In this document: piece by piece, positions 5,733 to 13,443 of the stretch
Layout of the letters: each line of letters opens with the position of its first letter
Position numbering within the stretch: the stretch's first letter is position 1
Origin: an uncultured Clostridia bacterium
Lineage (GTDB): Bacteria > Bacillota > Clostridia > UMGS1883
Assembly (NCBI GenBank): GCA_947624455.1
Contig: CANQKL010000030.1
Location: forward strand, 1-13,524
Reading direction: 5' to 3'
Length of the DNA: 13,524 nt
Program-made: the position numbers and the translations under genes
The notes under the pieces: model-generated
Told to the model about the DNA's origin: nothing
Seen by the model: only the letters and a program-made list of their open reading frames with translations
Databases searched by the model: none

Positions 5733-8024
5733 ATGAAAAAGCAAACACCGATTATTTCTGTGGATGTGGGCGGTAAAGGCCCGTCGCTGGGCGATTTCTA
5801 CGGAATATTCTTTGAGGATCTGAACCACGCGGCCGATGGAGGGCTTTACGCCCAGATGATACAGAATCCATCGTTTGAGTTTGGAAAAATGGACAACCGC
5901 AGTTACGACAATTCCACCGGATGGACAACTGTTGGAGACGCGGATGTACGCTATAAAAATGTGGGCGGCGTTTTTGAAAAGAACCCCTGGTATGCCGAGA
6001 TAGCCGGCGGCCCCGGAGCCGGTCTTGTCAACGGGGGATATAACGGTATGTACATCGAAAATGGCAAGACCTACAATCTTTCGTTTTTTGCCAAAGGAGC
6101 AATGAGGATCGCTGTTTCCCTTGTGGATGAAAACGGCGGGGCCATTGGAACGCAGGAGCTTCAACTTACCGACGATTGGGCAAGGTACGAGGTATCCCTT
6201 TCGGCTATTGGCGGCGCTTTAAAGGGCGGACTTAGCTTTTGCCTGATGGAAAGCGGGCGGATCGCCCTTGACGCTATGATACTATTGCCCGCTGATGCCG
6301 ACGGTATTTTCCGTCCCGATCTGCTGGAAGCGCTTAAGGAACTGAAGCCGAAGTTTATGCGTTTTCCGGGCGGGTGCCTGGTACATGACGGCGATCTTGA
6401 CCCTTCCAGCCGCACCTCCTGTTACTGCTGGAAGAATACTCTCGGCGCTCCCGAGGCAAGAGGTTCGAGACGCAATAACTGGGGCTACAATCAGACCCTT
6501 GGCCTGGGTTATTATGAGTACTTTATACTTTGCGAAAAGCTTGGCTGCGAGCCTCTGCCCGTGCTGCCAGCGGGCTGGAATCCGCACAGCAAAAAAGCCT
6601 GTCCCGAGTATGATATGGGCTTATGGATAAACGACGCCCTCGACCTGGTAGAGTTTGCGAATGGCGGAACCGATACTGTTTGGGGCAAGGTGCGCTCGGA
6701 GCTGGGGCATCCCGCTCCCTTCGGCCTGAAATATTTGGCCATTGGCAACGAGGAGGTGGGGGAGGAGTTCCCGCCGAGGTACGAGCTTATCGCCAAGGCC
6801 GTCAGGGAAAAATATCCTAAGATCAAGCTGATCCACAGCGCCGGCCCCTTCCCGGCTGGCAGCGAGTACAAGCGCGGCTGGTCAGCGGCCCGCAAGGCTG
6901 GCGCCGACCTTATCGACGAGCATTATTACACTTCTCCCCAGTGGATGCTGGCAAACATTGACCGCTACGCCGGTTTTTCCAACCGTAAGCCTAAAGTTTT
7001 CCTTGGCGAGTACGCCTCTTGGGGCAGTACAATGTTCAACGCCTTGGCTGAGGCGGCCTATATGACAGGGTTGGAAAACTCCGCTCACGCGGTGTCTTTG
7101 ACATGTTACGCTCCGCTTTTCTGTAATGTGGATTACAAAAACTGGTCTCCTGACCTTATCTATTTCGACAATCATCGGGTGTGCCGGAGCTTGAGCTACT
7201 ATGTTCAAAAGCTATTTTCTAACAATCAGCCTGACAGTCTGCTGCCCTTTACCACTGACGGCGTCGGGACTGCGTCTCCCATAGTTATGCCTATCCTTGG
7301 CAAGCTTGAGATCGGCAGCTGCGGCGCAGAGGGCAGAATAACTGACGCCAGAATAATTAATTTGGACAACGGCGACACAGTATCCTTTGGCGATATTGAT
7401 ATTTCGGCCGACACAAGGCGCGTTCTCAGCGAGATCAATCTTCCGGACTGCGAGTTCTGTTTTAAATTCACAAAGACGGGCGGCGGCTGGAACCGCGGTA
7501 TTCAGCTCAATTTCGGCATGAAGGATCAAGAGAATCGCATATGCTGGGATTTGGGCGGCTGGCAAAATCAGGACTGCATGATAACCAGCGTTGTAGACGG
7601 CAGGGGTACTTGTCTGGATCAGTCGCTGTTTACCCTTGAGGGCGGTCGGGAATATGACCTGTGCCTGAAAATCAAGGGCAGGAAGATAACCACCCTTATA
7701 GACGGAATAGTTGTAAATCAGTGCGAGGATAAGATACCCGAGATACGTGACCTCTATGTTACCGCCGGAAAGATAAAATCCACCGGCGAGGTGGTAGTGA
7801 AAGCCGTTAATATCAACCCCAGAAAATTCCGGGCCAGGCTTGAGCTTGGCGGCGGGGCCTGGAAGGGAAAGGTCTGGACGCTTTCCGGCAAGCTGGAGGA
7901 CGAAAACAGCTTTGAAAGCGAGTCCGCGCCCGTTGAAACGGAGTTCAGCGCCTCCCGCGGCGGTTTAACTATGGACTTCCCCGCCCAGTCGCTGACAGTC
8001 ATAAGGATAAAAAAAGAAAAATAA
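5733..8024 (+). CDS. Cytoplasmic GH51 alpha-L-arabinofuranosidase
   Basis: Releases terminal L-arabinofuranose from arabinan- or arabinoxylan-derived oligosaccharides by a retaining mechanism. The 763-residue protein has no signal peptide, so it acts on imported substrates. The start YGIFFEDLNHAADGGLYAQM and QNPSFEF is typical of GH51. Residues about 50-185 look like a CBM4-type beta-sandwich. The TIM barrel follows, with FMRFPGGC (208-215), WKNTLG, the acid/base in AIGNEEVG (Glu340) and the nucleophile in FLGEYAS (Glu426). Residues about 565-690 look like a concanavalin-like domain (LamG/DUF1080 type) inserted in the C-terminal beta-sandwich, which resumes at VKAVNINP and ends at SLTVIRI. 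GAGGAGA-like site AGGAGGA precedes the ATG. It is cotranscribed with mltG by position, an unexpected pairing with no evident functional link. Confidence 0.93.
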   Translation: MKKQTPIISVDVGGKGPSLGDFYGIFFEDLNHAADGGLYAQMIQNPSFEFGKMDNRSYDNSTGWTTVGDADVRYKNVGGVFEKNPWYAEIAGGPGAGLVNGGYNGMYIENGKTYNLSFFAKGAMRIAVSLVDENGGAIGTQELQLTDDWARYEVSLSAIGGALKGGLSFCLMESGRIALDAMILLPADADGIFRPDLLEALKELKPKFMRFPGGCLVHDGDLDPSSRTSCYCWKNTLGAPEARGSRRNNWGYNQTLGLGYYEYFILCEKLGCEPLPVLPAGWNPHSKKACPEYDMGLWINDALDLVEFANGGTDTVWGKVRSELGHPAPFGLKYLAIGNEEVGEEFPPRYELIAKAVREKYPKIKLIHSAGPFPAGSEYKRGWSAARKAGADLIDEHYYTSPQWMLANIDRYAGFSNRKPKVFLGEYASWGSTMFNALAEAAYMTGLENSAHAVSLTCYAPLFCNVDYKNWSPDLIYFDNHRVCRSLSYYVQKLFSNNQPDSLLPFTTDGVGTASPIVMPILGKLEIGSCGAEGRITDARIINLDNGDTVSFGDIDISADTRRVLSEINLPDCEFCFKFTKTGGGWNRGIQLNFGMKDQENRICWDLGGWQNQDCMITSVVDGRGTCLDQSLFTLEGGREYDLCLKIKGRKITTLIDGIVVNQCEDKIPEIRDLYVTAGKIKSTGEVVVKAVNINPRKFRARLELGGGAWKGKVWTLSGKLEDENSFESESAPVETEFSASRGGLTMDFPAQSLTVIRIKKEK

Positions 8025-8025
8025 A

Positions 8026-8061
8026 GCGAAAAGCTTTTGTGAAAAGCTCTGCTTTTTTCGC
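8026..8061 (+). terminator. Possible first terminator hairpin after GH51
   Basis: AGCTTTT (8032-8038) pairs with AAAAGCT (8042-8048) over a 3-base loop, and GCGAAAAGC (8026-8034) can alternatively pair with GCTTTTTTCGC (8051-8061). The two forms exclude each other, so the exact structure is uncertain. Confidence 0.4.
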
Positions 8062-8080
8062 CCGGATATCTTTGGGCATG

Positions 8081-8111
8081 GAAAAAGCGGGGCTTTTTCA
8101 TAAATTTTTTC
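8081..8111 (+). terminator. Terminator after the GH51 gene
   Basis: A perfect 8-bp stem (GAAAAAGC 8081-8088, GCTTTTTC 8092-8099) with a GGG loop, followed by ATAAATTTTTT. It probably ends the mltG-GH51 transcript. Confidence 0.65.
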
Positions 8112-8125
8112 GACAATCTCTCTCA

Positions 8126-8154
8126 TTGACAAACTGACCTGAAAAGCTTATAAT
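8126..8154 (+). promoter_or_regulatory. Consensus sigma-A promoter of the small CxC/CxxC gene
   Basis: TTGACA at 8126-8131, a 17-base spacer and TATAAT at 8149-8154, a perfect consensus. The start point near 8161 leaves a leader of about 17 bases that is almost all ribosome binding site. Confidence 0.88.
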
Positions 8155-8177
8155 TGGAATATAAGGAGAGGATAGTC

Positions 8178-8543
8178 ATGGAATCGGATCTGCTCACAGA
8201 ATACCAAAAACGGGTATCCGAAGTCATAGCCCGCAATCGCAGCGTGCTGGATATAATCTCAAAGCAGCAGTGCGCAAACGCGCGGGTGGCCAGGAGCGTG
8301 GTCAAGGCGGTCACGTCCTGTGGCTGCATAAAAATTTACGGCCACAAAAATCCTCCGCGCACCGGTACGGTACAACTGGAGGGAGAACTCTGCGTTGACT
8401 GTGAAAACACTGTAAAGACCGAAATGGGCGAGCTGCTTTTTTACTTGACGTCTTTGTGTAATGCTTTGGGCATAAGCCTTGCCGAAGTCGTTAGGCAGGA
8501 CATGAACCGTTGTGATATGCTGGGCTGTTACAGTTTGAGATAA
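8178..8543 (+). CDS. Small conserved-looking cysteine-containing protein, function unknown
   Basis: A 121-residue soluble, mostly helical protein; I do not have a secure family name. The ATG at 8178 follows AAGGAGAGG at 8163-8171; an in-frame ATG at 8154 overlaps the -10 box and cannot be the start. The N-terminal half is an amphipathic helix (LLTEYQKRVSEVIARNRSVL). In the middle are CGC (Cys48, Cys50) and CVDC (Cys72, Cys75), a possible four-cysteine metal site. The C-terminal half has a MazG-like helix pair (GELLFYLTSLCNALGISLAEVV) but lacks the full EExxE/ExxD metal motifs, so nucleotide hydrolase activity is not supported. I recall similar small proteins with CGCIKI, CxxC and an end like LGxYxLR in other Firmicutes, without a known function. 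It has its own strong promoter and terminator. Confidence 0.8.
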   Translation: MESDLLTEYQKRVSEVIARNRSVLDIISKQQCANARVARSVVKAVTSCGCIKIYGHKNPPRTGTVQLEGELCVDCENTVKTEMGELLFYLTSLCNALGISLAEVVRQDMNRCDMLGCYSLR

Positions 8544-8560
8544 AAAAACAAAAAAATTAG

Positions 8561-8592
8561 TAGGAATTCACAAAAGGGGATTCCTATTTTTG
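8561..8592 (+). terminator. Terminator after the small CxC/CxxC gene
   Basis: TAGGAATT (8561-8568) pairs with GATTCCTA (8579-8586), including one G-U pair, followed by TTTTTG. It separates this gene from the next promoter, 14 bases downstream. Confidence 0.75.
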
Positions 8593-8605
8593 TTTATGGG
8601 GAGTA

Positions 8606-8634
8606 TTGACAAACCTCTTATGGTATAGTATAAT
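8606..8634 (+). promoter_or_regulatory. Consensus sigma-A promoter of the solute-binding lipoprotein
   Basis: TTGACA at 8606-8611, 17-base spacer, TATAAT at 8629-8634. The transcript should begin near 8641, giving a leader of about 58 bases in which I see no riboswitch-like structure. Confidence 0.88.
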
Positions 8635-8698
8635 AGACTTGAAAATATGTATGTCTAAGCGCAGTATATATGTACCGTATAAAAAAGGGGGAGAAATA

Positions 8699-10864
8699 AT
8701 GAAGTTGAATTTGAGAAAAATAACCGTCGCCGGGCTTAGCGCGGCCCTTTTGGCTGTAACCATGGCCGGGTGCGGCTCAGTGAGCGTAAATAACAAAGCG
8801 GCTAAGGTTGACACTATCCTCATCGGTCACCACTATCAGCCGGAGGATGACCCGTACTGGGTAGACGAAATAACCGGAGAGTCCGGCATGAGCGAGGATA
8901 ACCGCCGCGCCGCCATAGCAGCCCTTGACGTTGTGAAGGAAAAGCTTGGGGTGGATATCAAGTGGGTGTCCTATCCGTCGGATATCAAGCGCTGCGTGCT
9001 TCAGACGGTTCTTGCCGGTGACCCGATCTGCCATATACCGATCATGGCTAACGGTTCTCAGGGAACCTTGCTTTCCCAGAATGTACTCCAGAAGCTGGAT
9101 CCCTACGTTGATATATTCAGCTCTAACCCCGACTATGAGTGGGTGCTGTTGGACAAGTGCTTTGGTGCATACTACCTTATGAACCGGGATTTCCTGTATA
9201 TGAACAACTGGCCTCTGGTATATAACGCTACATATATCGAACAGGTACCCTCCCTTAAGGAAAATGGCGTTACCCTTTATCCCGCCACTCTTTATGAGCG
9301 CGGCGATTGGACTTGGAGTACCTTTGAGGATTATCTGTCCAAGGTCAAGACCTATTTCACCGGAAAAAAGGCCGACAATGGACACGATATCTATCCATTC
9401 CACACAAATTACACCTATACTCTGCTATTTGCTTTCCATTCCAACGGCGCTTGCCTCTATGACGGAAATCAGATGAGCTTTGATTCTCCCGAGGGTATAG
9501 ACGCGGCTATGTATCTGACCCGCCTTATCCGCAACGGGCTGGTCAACGTTCTTGCCGCTGGTCCCACTACAAGTACCGCCGGTTATATGGCCCCCACCGA
9601 CGCTTTCCGTGCCGGTGAGTCGGTATTCAATAACATAGCGCGCTGGACCATGTCTGGCGCAGGCAGCGCCCTGGCTGAGAGGGGCGAATCCATGGGCGTC
9701 ATTCCTTTCCCGCGGCCTGACGATATCACCGGCATCAAGGACCCCTATGAGGACTACAATGATCCCGAAAAACGCGGACGCTATCAAATATACAGCTCTG
9801 TGGCGGACAGCGTAGGTTTGCTCAAGGGCTTTGATCAGGAAGAGAGCCGCTTGGCCATTGAGGCTTACTGTATGTACCGCAGCGAGTTCTACAAGCACCT
9901 CGCGGGTGTGGACAGCGTTGAGGAGTATATTAGCGAGGCGGCGGTCAGCAAGGCGGTAGAGGATGGTATAGATATTTTCCATCCCGAGATAGGCGATGCG
10001 AATCTCAGGATCTATAAGCAGCTTGGCAGTATACCTGAAAACGAGTTCGGCGAATCTATCGAGGTATTCTGGGATTTCGCCTATAACACCTTCGGCAACA
10101 GCGTATGGGGCGTTGGCGGCGCGCCTGACTACAGCATCAATGTAGTGGCTCACAGGAGTGGGCCTTACAATAAGATCGAGAGCATATCCAAGGCTCTCAA
10201 TTCCGGCGAAGTAGTGGATGACGTTATCCCCGGCATCGGCCAGGTGGATGGCAGCAGCCTGGTATTTGCCGAAAAAACTAATCCCAAAAAGATAAATTGG
10301 CTGGATTACTTTACGGCCAGCGATAATGTTGACGGCGACTATGAGATGAAGGTCGAGGACGGCGAGATCGTGCTTCGTGGAAAGGCTGACATTGAGCTTG
10401 CCGAGGATGAGGCTGATAAGCTGGGCGTTGAACCTGAAGAAGTACCCTTTGAGAAGGGACGCTTTGTTGTGGACGACAGCGCCGTTGACTATAACACGGT
10501 GGGCGAGTACACCGACGCTCTGGTGGTAAAGGTCACCGACAAGGCCGGAAATGTTCGCGAGTCCAAGTACACTGTTTACATTTACGATAAAGAGAACACC
10601 GTGCCGCCTACCCTTGAGCTTATTGACGGAGAGATGAAGGCTATCAACCTCAATGCCCTGACAGAGGAGATCAAATGGGGCAATGACTATGTTGAAAAAG
10701 CCGAGGACGTGAACGGTATCGACATAAAGAACCGTGTGACCGCCGACGTGACTCAGCTTGACGTGACAACCGAAGGCGAGTATCCCGTAGTGATCTATGT
10801 TGAGGATTTTGTTGGCAATCGCACCGAAATCCCTGTTACTATCCAGGTGAAGAAGCCCGAATAA
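8699..10864 (+). CDS. Extracellular solute-binding lipoprotein with two C-terminal Ig-like domains
   Basis: A 721-residue lipoprotein: signal peptide MKLNLRKITVAGLSAALLAV and lipobox TMAGC with lipidated Cys25. Residues about 35-500 resemble the carbohydrate ABC-transporter substrate-binding fold (family 1): VVKEKLGVDIKWVSYPS, NVLQKLDPYVD, GDWTWSTFEDYL, DAFRAGESVF, GVIPFPRP. Residues about 530-630 form an Ig-like domain of DUF5011 type (FTASDNVDGDY, VGEYTDALVVKVTDKAGN), interrupted by an acidic stretch at about 563-587; residues about 635-718 form a second (PPTLELIDG, TEGEYPVVIYVEDFVGN). The ATG at 8699 has AAAAAGGGGGAG before it; the frame is open further upstream but through its own promoter. 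It should bind a sugar or oligosaccharide at the cell surface; ligand unknown. No permease or ATPase gene is adjacent, so it must share a transporter elsewhere or act alone. Confidence 0.87.
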   Translation: MKLNLRKITVAGLSAALLAVTMAGCGSVSVNNKAAKVDTILIGHHYQPEDDPYWVDEITGESGMSEDNRRAAIAALDVVKEKLGVDIKWVSYPSDIKRCVLQTVLAGDPICHIPIMANGSQGTLLSQNVLQKLDPYVDIFSSNPDYEWVLLDKCFGAYYLMNRDFLYMNNWPLVYNATYIEQVPSLKENGVTLYPATLYERGDWTWSTFEDYLSKVKTYFTGKKADNGHDIYPFHTNYTYTLLFAFHSNGACLYDGNQMSFDSPEGIDAAMYLTRLIRNGLVNVLAAGPTTSTAGYMAPTDAFRAGESVFNNIARWTMSGAGSALAERGESMGVIPFPRPDDITGIKDPYEDYNDPEKRGRYQIYSSVADSVGLLKGFDQEESRLAIEAYCMYRSEFYKHLAGVDSVEEYISEAAVSKAVEDGIDIFHPEIGDANLRIYKQLGSIPENEFGESIEVFWDFAYNTFGNSVWGVGGAPDYSINVVAHRSGPYNKIESISKALNSGEVVDDVIPGIGQVDGSSLVFAEKTNPKKINWLDYFTASDNVDGDYEMKVEDGEIVLRGKADIELAEDEADKLGVEPEEVPFEKGRFVVDDSAVDYNTVGEYTDALVVKVTDKAGNVRESKYTVYIYDKENTVPPTLELIDGEMKAINLNALTEEIKWGNDYVEKAEDVNGIDIKNRVTADVTQLDVTTEGEYPVVIYVEDFVGNRTEIPVTIQVKKPE

Positions 10865-10888
10865 CGTAATTGAATAACATAAACTGAG

Positions 10889-10914
10889 AAAAGACCACCA
10901 TCCGGTGGTCTTTT
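10889..10914. terminator. Bidirectional terminator between convergent genes
   Basis: A perfect 11-bp stem (AAAAGACCACC 10889-10899, GGTGGTCTTTT 10904-10914) with the 4-base loop ATCC. Symmetric A and T tracts suit both the binding-protein gene from the left and the GH43 gene from the right. Confidence 0.88.
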
Positions 10915-10928
10915 CTGTCTCATATAGT

Positions 10929-13391
10929 TTATTTGTTTTCGACCATAATGGGTTTTGTCAACGGTTCCATACTTTCAAGGCCGTCCCAAAGCACTATCTT
11001 GAACCGATCCGCTTCGGCTAAAGGCAGATGGAACCACTTTTCGCGTTCAAATACCTCAGAGGTCTGTACGTTTAACAGACTGCCCGACTTGTAAGCTATC
11101 AGTCCCAGTCGGGCCTTTGTAGGGAGTTTCCCGTTTACCCGTACAAGAATGTTGTCGCCGCTTGAGGCTGAATTTATGGAGAGAGGCCGACTGTCCTCAT
11201 AGATCTCTCTCGCTTCGGCCATAGTTAGAGGAACGTCATATACCCTTATATCCGACACGAGACCTTTAAAATAGGCGTCCCAGGCGTTCGCGCCAATATA
11301 AATACTGCCGCCGTTTTCAAGTATGCCCGCCGCGACGTCGCCCTGTGATACTCTTGCGCCGTCGATATATAACGAGCCGCGGACGGTATTCGGCGCGCTG
11401 CCGTTTTTTTCGCCGTCAACGCTGATTATCAGGTGCTGCCACTGGCCTATGGTAAAAACGCCCGCTTTGTCCTCCCATGGCCAGATATCCAGGTCGGCGC
11501 GCCGAGACCAGATTCGGGAAATATTGCCGGGGTCAACAGTGGTCATATTCAGCCAAACGCCGGACACAAAATCAGGCGAAGCGGCCACTATCGGACCAAA
11601 TTGACTGAGACTGTCAGGCTTTATCCAAAGACTGACGGCGTAGCTTTTTTTAGGGCCCAGCTCCGGCAGCTTCAAACCGTATGCGCCGTCCATTCTCAGA
11701 GCCTTGCCTGTAATGCCTTTTTCATAGCTCAAGACCTTCTTGACTTCGGTTGGGTTCACTTCGGAGGCGTTCCCGGGACGCGCTACTGTCACCGCACCGT
11801 CCAGGCCGTCCTCGAAGCTCACAGTTTGAACAGGAAGGGGGAGAGATGCAGCTTCATTGCTCTTTACAGCCCAAACAGAACCGTTGTTGTCGGTTCCCGC
11901 CCCTGTGAAGGTCAGCACAAGTTCGCCGTTTTCATTTTTCTGACGGTGGAACACGCCTGAAAAATTCCCGATGTCAAGATTAAGAACGGCTTCTTTTCCG
12001 CCCTTGAGGACACATTCGCCTTTTGCCGCGCCGGTTACGGTACCGTCAGCACCGATGTATAGGCTTGTCGCGCCCTTATATCCGCTCCCAATGTTGGTGG
12101 CGCTGCCGTGGTCTATGAATTGGTAGACGCCCGCGATATCCTTCATTTCTACGCTGTCTATATCGTTGTCGCCAGCGTAACGATAGGGAGCCACTACTGG
12201 CCAGCCCTGGCTGTTTACGAACATCTCGTGAACGCGAGCTTCAAAATAGCCTCCGCGTTCAGAAAAACGGGTATGATAAAAGAGGTAGCGTCTGCCGTCG
12301 TCATCTATGAGAGCAGAGCAATGTCCGCCGGATTTATAGGCGGGGGTCATTTCGTCAAAGCGGTAGTTGCCGAAAAGCTTAAGTCCCTGATAGTCCAGGG
12401 AGTGGTTGGCGTAAAGGGCGTTATGGCCCATGGGATCCACAAAAGGCCCGTCAGGGTTTTTACTGCGGAACGCGCGGATGTGGTAGCCGCCGTCCTCGCC
12501 CAGCCATTCATATGTATCGAGGAGGTAGTAATAGCCAGCCTCCCCATCGTAATATATGAATGGTCCCTCGCCGCTGAGTGCGTTTCCTCCGGCCAGCCGG
12601 ACGCCGAAATAACGGTCAATGGGGTTGCCGCCAGCGGTTGAGCCGTCAACGCCAGGATATATCGCCAGCCCGGTAGAAGGGTCTATTTCCAAAGCAAAGA
12701 TTCCTCCGGACCAGGAGCCGTATACCATCCAAATTTTGCCGTCTGGCGTATCGTATATACAAGGATCAATGCAGTTTGGGGCGTAGCTGTTGTTGAAGCT
12801 TGTACCAACGCCCCAGTTTGTACTGTACCCGCTGACCTTTCCCTCGCTGATAAGACGAGCAAGGTTGGTGTTGCGGTAATTTTTATTGACCTTGCTGTCG
12901 GCATCCCAGGCGTCATTCTGAGTGAAGCCGGAATATACGAGCGTGTCCACATAGGTGTACGGGCCCTCGATATCCTTGCTTACGGCAAGGCCGATACAGG
13001 AGCGTATGTAAGTTGAGGAAGCGCTGTAATACATGAGATAAGCTCCCTTGGAGCCGTCGGAGTTAAGATAATTTTCGTTGTAATAAACGTCCGGCGCCCA
13101 GACCGCATAGCCGCCTTTGCAATCGCTGTCATCTTCTCCGGCCCAGGCGAAGGAACCGGCCAGATTTTCAGACAAATCTCCGAAGAGGATATTTCCCTTT
13201 GGGGTATAGCCGTTTGTAAACTCTGTCCAATTTATAAGATCAGTGGATTTTGCTGCGGTGATGTGAGTGCCAAAAATGTAATATGTGCCGTTAGACTTGA
13301 TGATCGACGGGTCGTGGACGGAAACCTCCGCGCTGGCCGCCGCCGCGGTCATGCTGAATGCCGCCAGTGCGGTAATAAGAACTTTTTTCAT
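10929..13391 (-). CDS. Secreted multidomain GH43 arabinanase-like enzyme
   Basis: An 820-residue secreted inverting glycosidase, probably an endo-alpha-1,5-L-arabinanase of the B. subtilis Abn2 type. The signal peptide (residues 1-21, cleavage after ASA) is followed directly by the five-bladed propeller. The expected acidic triad is visible: VHDPS (Asp27, base), CIDPCIY (Asp209) and GEGPFIYYDG (Glu275, acid). Also seen are WAPDVYY, MVYGSWSGG, YHIRAFRSKNPDGPF and ARVHEMFVNSQGWPVVAPYRYAG (in part), as in Abn2. Residues about 418-510 match the GH43 C-terminal beta-barrel module (GVYQFIDHG ... VWAVKS). Residues 522-732 are a LamG/concanavalin-like domain (VSLWIKPDSL, GSLYIDGARV, IRVYDVPLTMAEAREIY). 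Residues 738-820 are a small beta module ending FKIVLWDGLESMEPL. The ATG at 13391 follows AAAGGAG at 13405-13399. Substrate by family inference only. Confidence 0.93.
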   Translation of the reverse strand: MKKVLITALAAFSMTAAAASAEVSVHDPSIIKSNGTYYIFGTHITAAKSTDLINWTEFTNGYTPKGNILFGDLSENLAGSFAWAGEDDSDCKGGYAVWAPDVYYNENYLNSDGSKGAYLMYYSASSTYIRSCIGLAVSKDIEGPYTYVDTLVYSGFTQNDAWDADSKVNKNYRNTNLARLISEGKVSGYSTNWGVGTSFNNSYAPNCIDPCIYDTPDGKIWMVYGSWSGGIFALEIDPSTGLAIYPGVDGSTAGGNPIDRYFGVRLAGGNALSGEGPFIYYDGEAGYYYLLDTYEWLGEDGGYHIRAFRSKNPDGPFVDPMGHNALYANHSLDYQGLKLFGNYRFDEMTPAYKSGGHCSALIDDDGRRYLFYHTRFSERGGYFEARVHEMFVNSQGWPVVAPYRYAGDNDIDSVEMKDIAGVYQFIDHGSATNIGSGYKGATSLYIGADGTVTGAAKGECVLKGGKEAVLNLDIGNFSGVFHRQKNENGELVLTFTGAGTDNNGSVWAVKSNEAASLPLPVQTVSFEDGLDGAVTVARPGNASEVNPTEVKKVLSYEKGITGKALRMDGAYGLKLPELGPKKSYAVSLWIKPDSLSQFGPIVAASPDFVSGVWLNMTTVDPGNISRIWSRRADLDIWPWEDKAGVFTIGQWQHLIISVDGEKNGSAPNTVRGSLYIDGARVSQGDVAAGILENGGSIYIGANAWDAYFKGLVSDIRVYDVPLTMAEAREIYEDSRPLSINSASSGDNILVRVNGKLPTKARLGLIAYKSGSLLNVQTSEVFEREKWFHLPLAEADRFKIVLWDGLESMEPLTKPIMVENK

Positions 13392-13398
13392 GATATCG

Positions 13399-13405
13399 CT
13401 CCTTT
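13399..13405 (-). promoter_or_regulatory. Ribosome binding site of the GH43 gene
   Basis: AAAGGAG on the minus strand lies seven bases before ATG at 13391. It rejects the longer open frame that reaches 13475. Confidence 0.8.
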
Positions 13406-13414
13406 CTACAAATA

Positions 13415-13443
13415 AGTATACATCAAAAAGATATAAAATGCAA
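13415..13443 (-). promoter_or_regulatory. Promoter of the GH43 gene
   Basis: On the minus strand TTGCAT (13443-13438) and TATACT (13420-13415) with a 17-base spacer. The predicted start near 13408 gives a leader of about 17 bases. The -35 lies in the same 12-base string as the GHL10 promoter. Confidence 0.68.

Noticed and set aside
8606..8698. 31-residue N-terminal extension of the solute-binding lipoprotein
   Set aside because: It begins inside the -35 box and would displace the lipoprotein signal peptide; the strong binding site is just before 8699.
8641..8698. Possible riboswitch in the lipoprotein leader
   Set aside because: Only about 58 bases with no stable stem or terminator/antiterminator pair visible.
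9425..10153. 242-residue minus-strand frame
   Set aside because: Antisense to the solute-binding lipoprotein; long only because of codon bias in the real gene.
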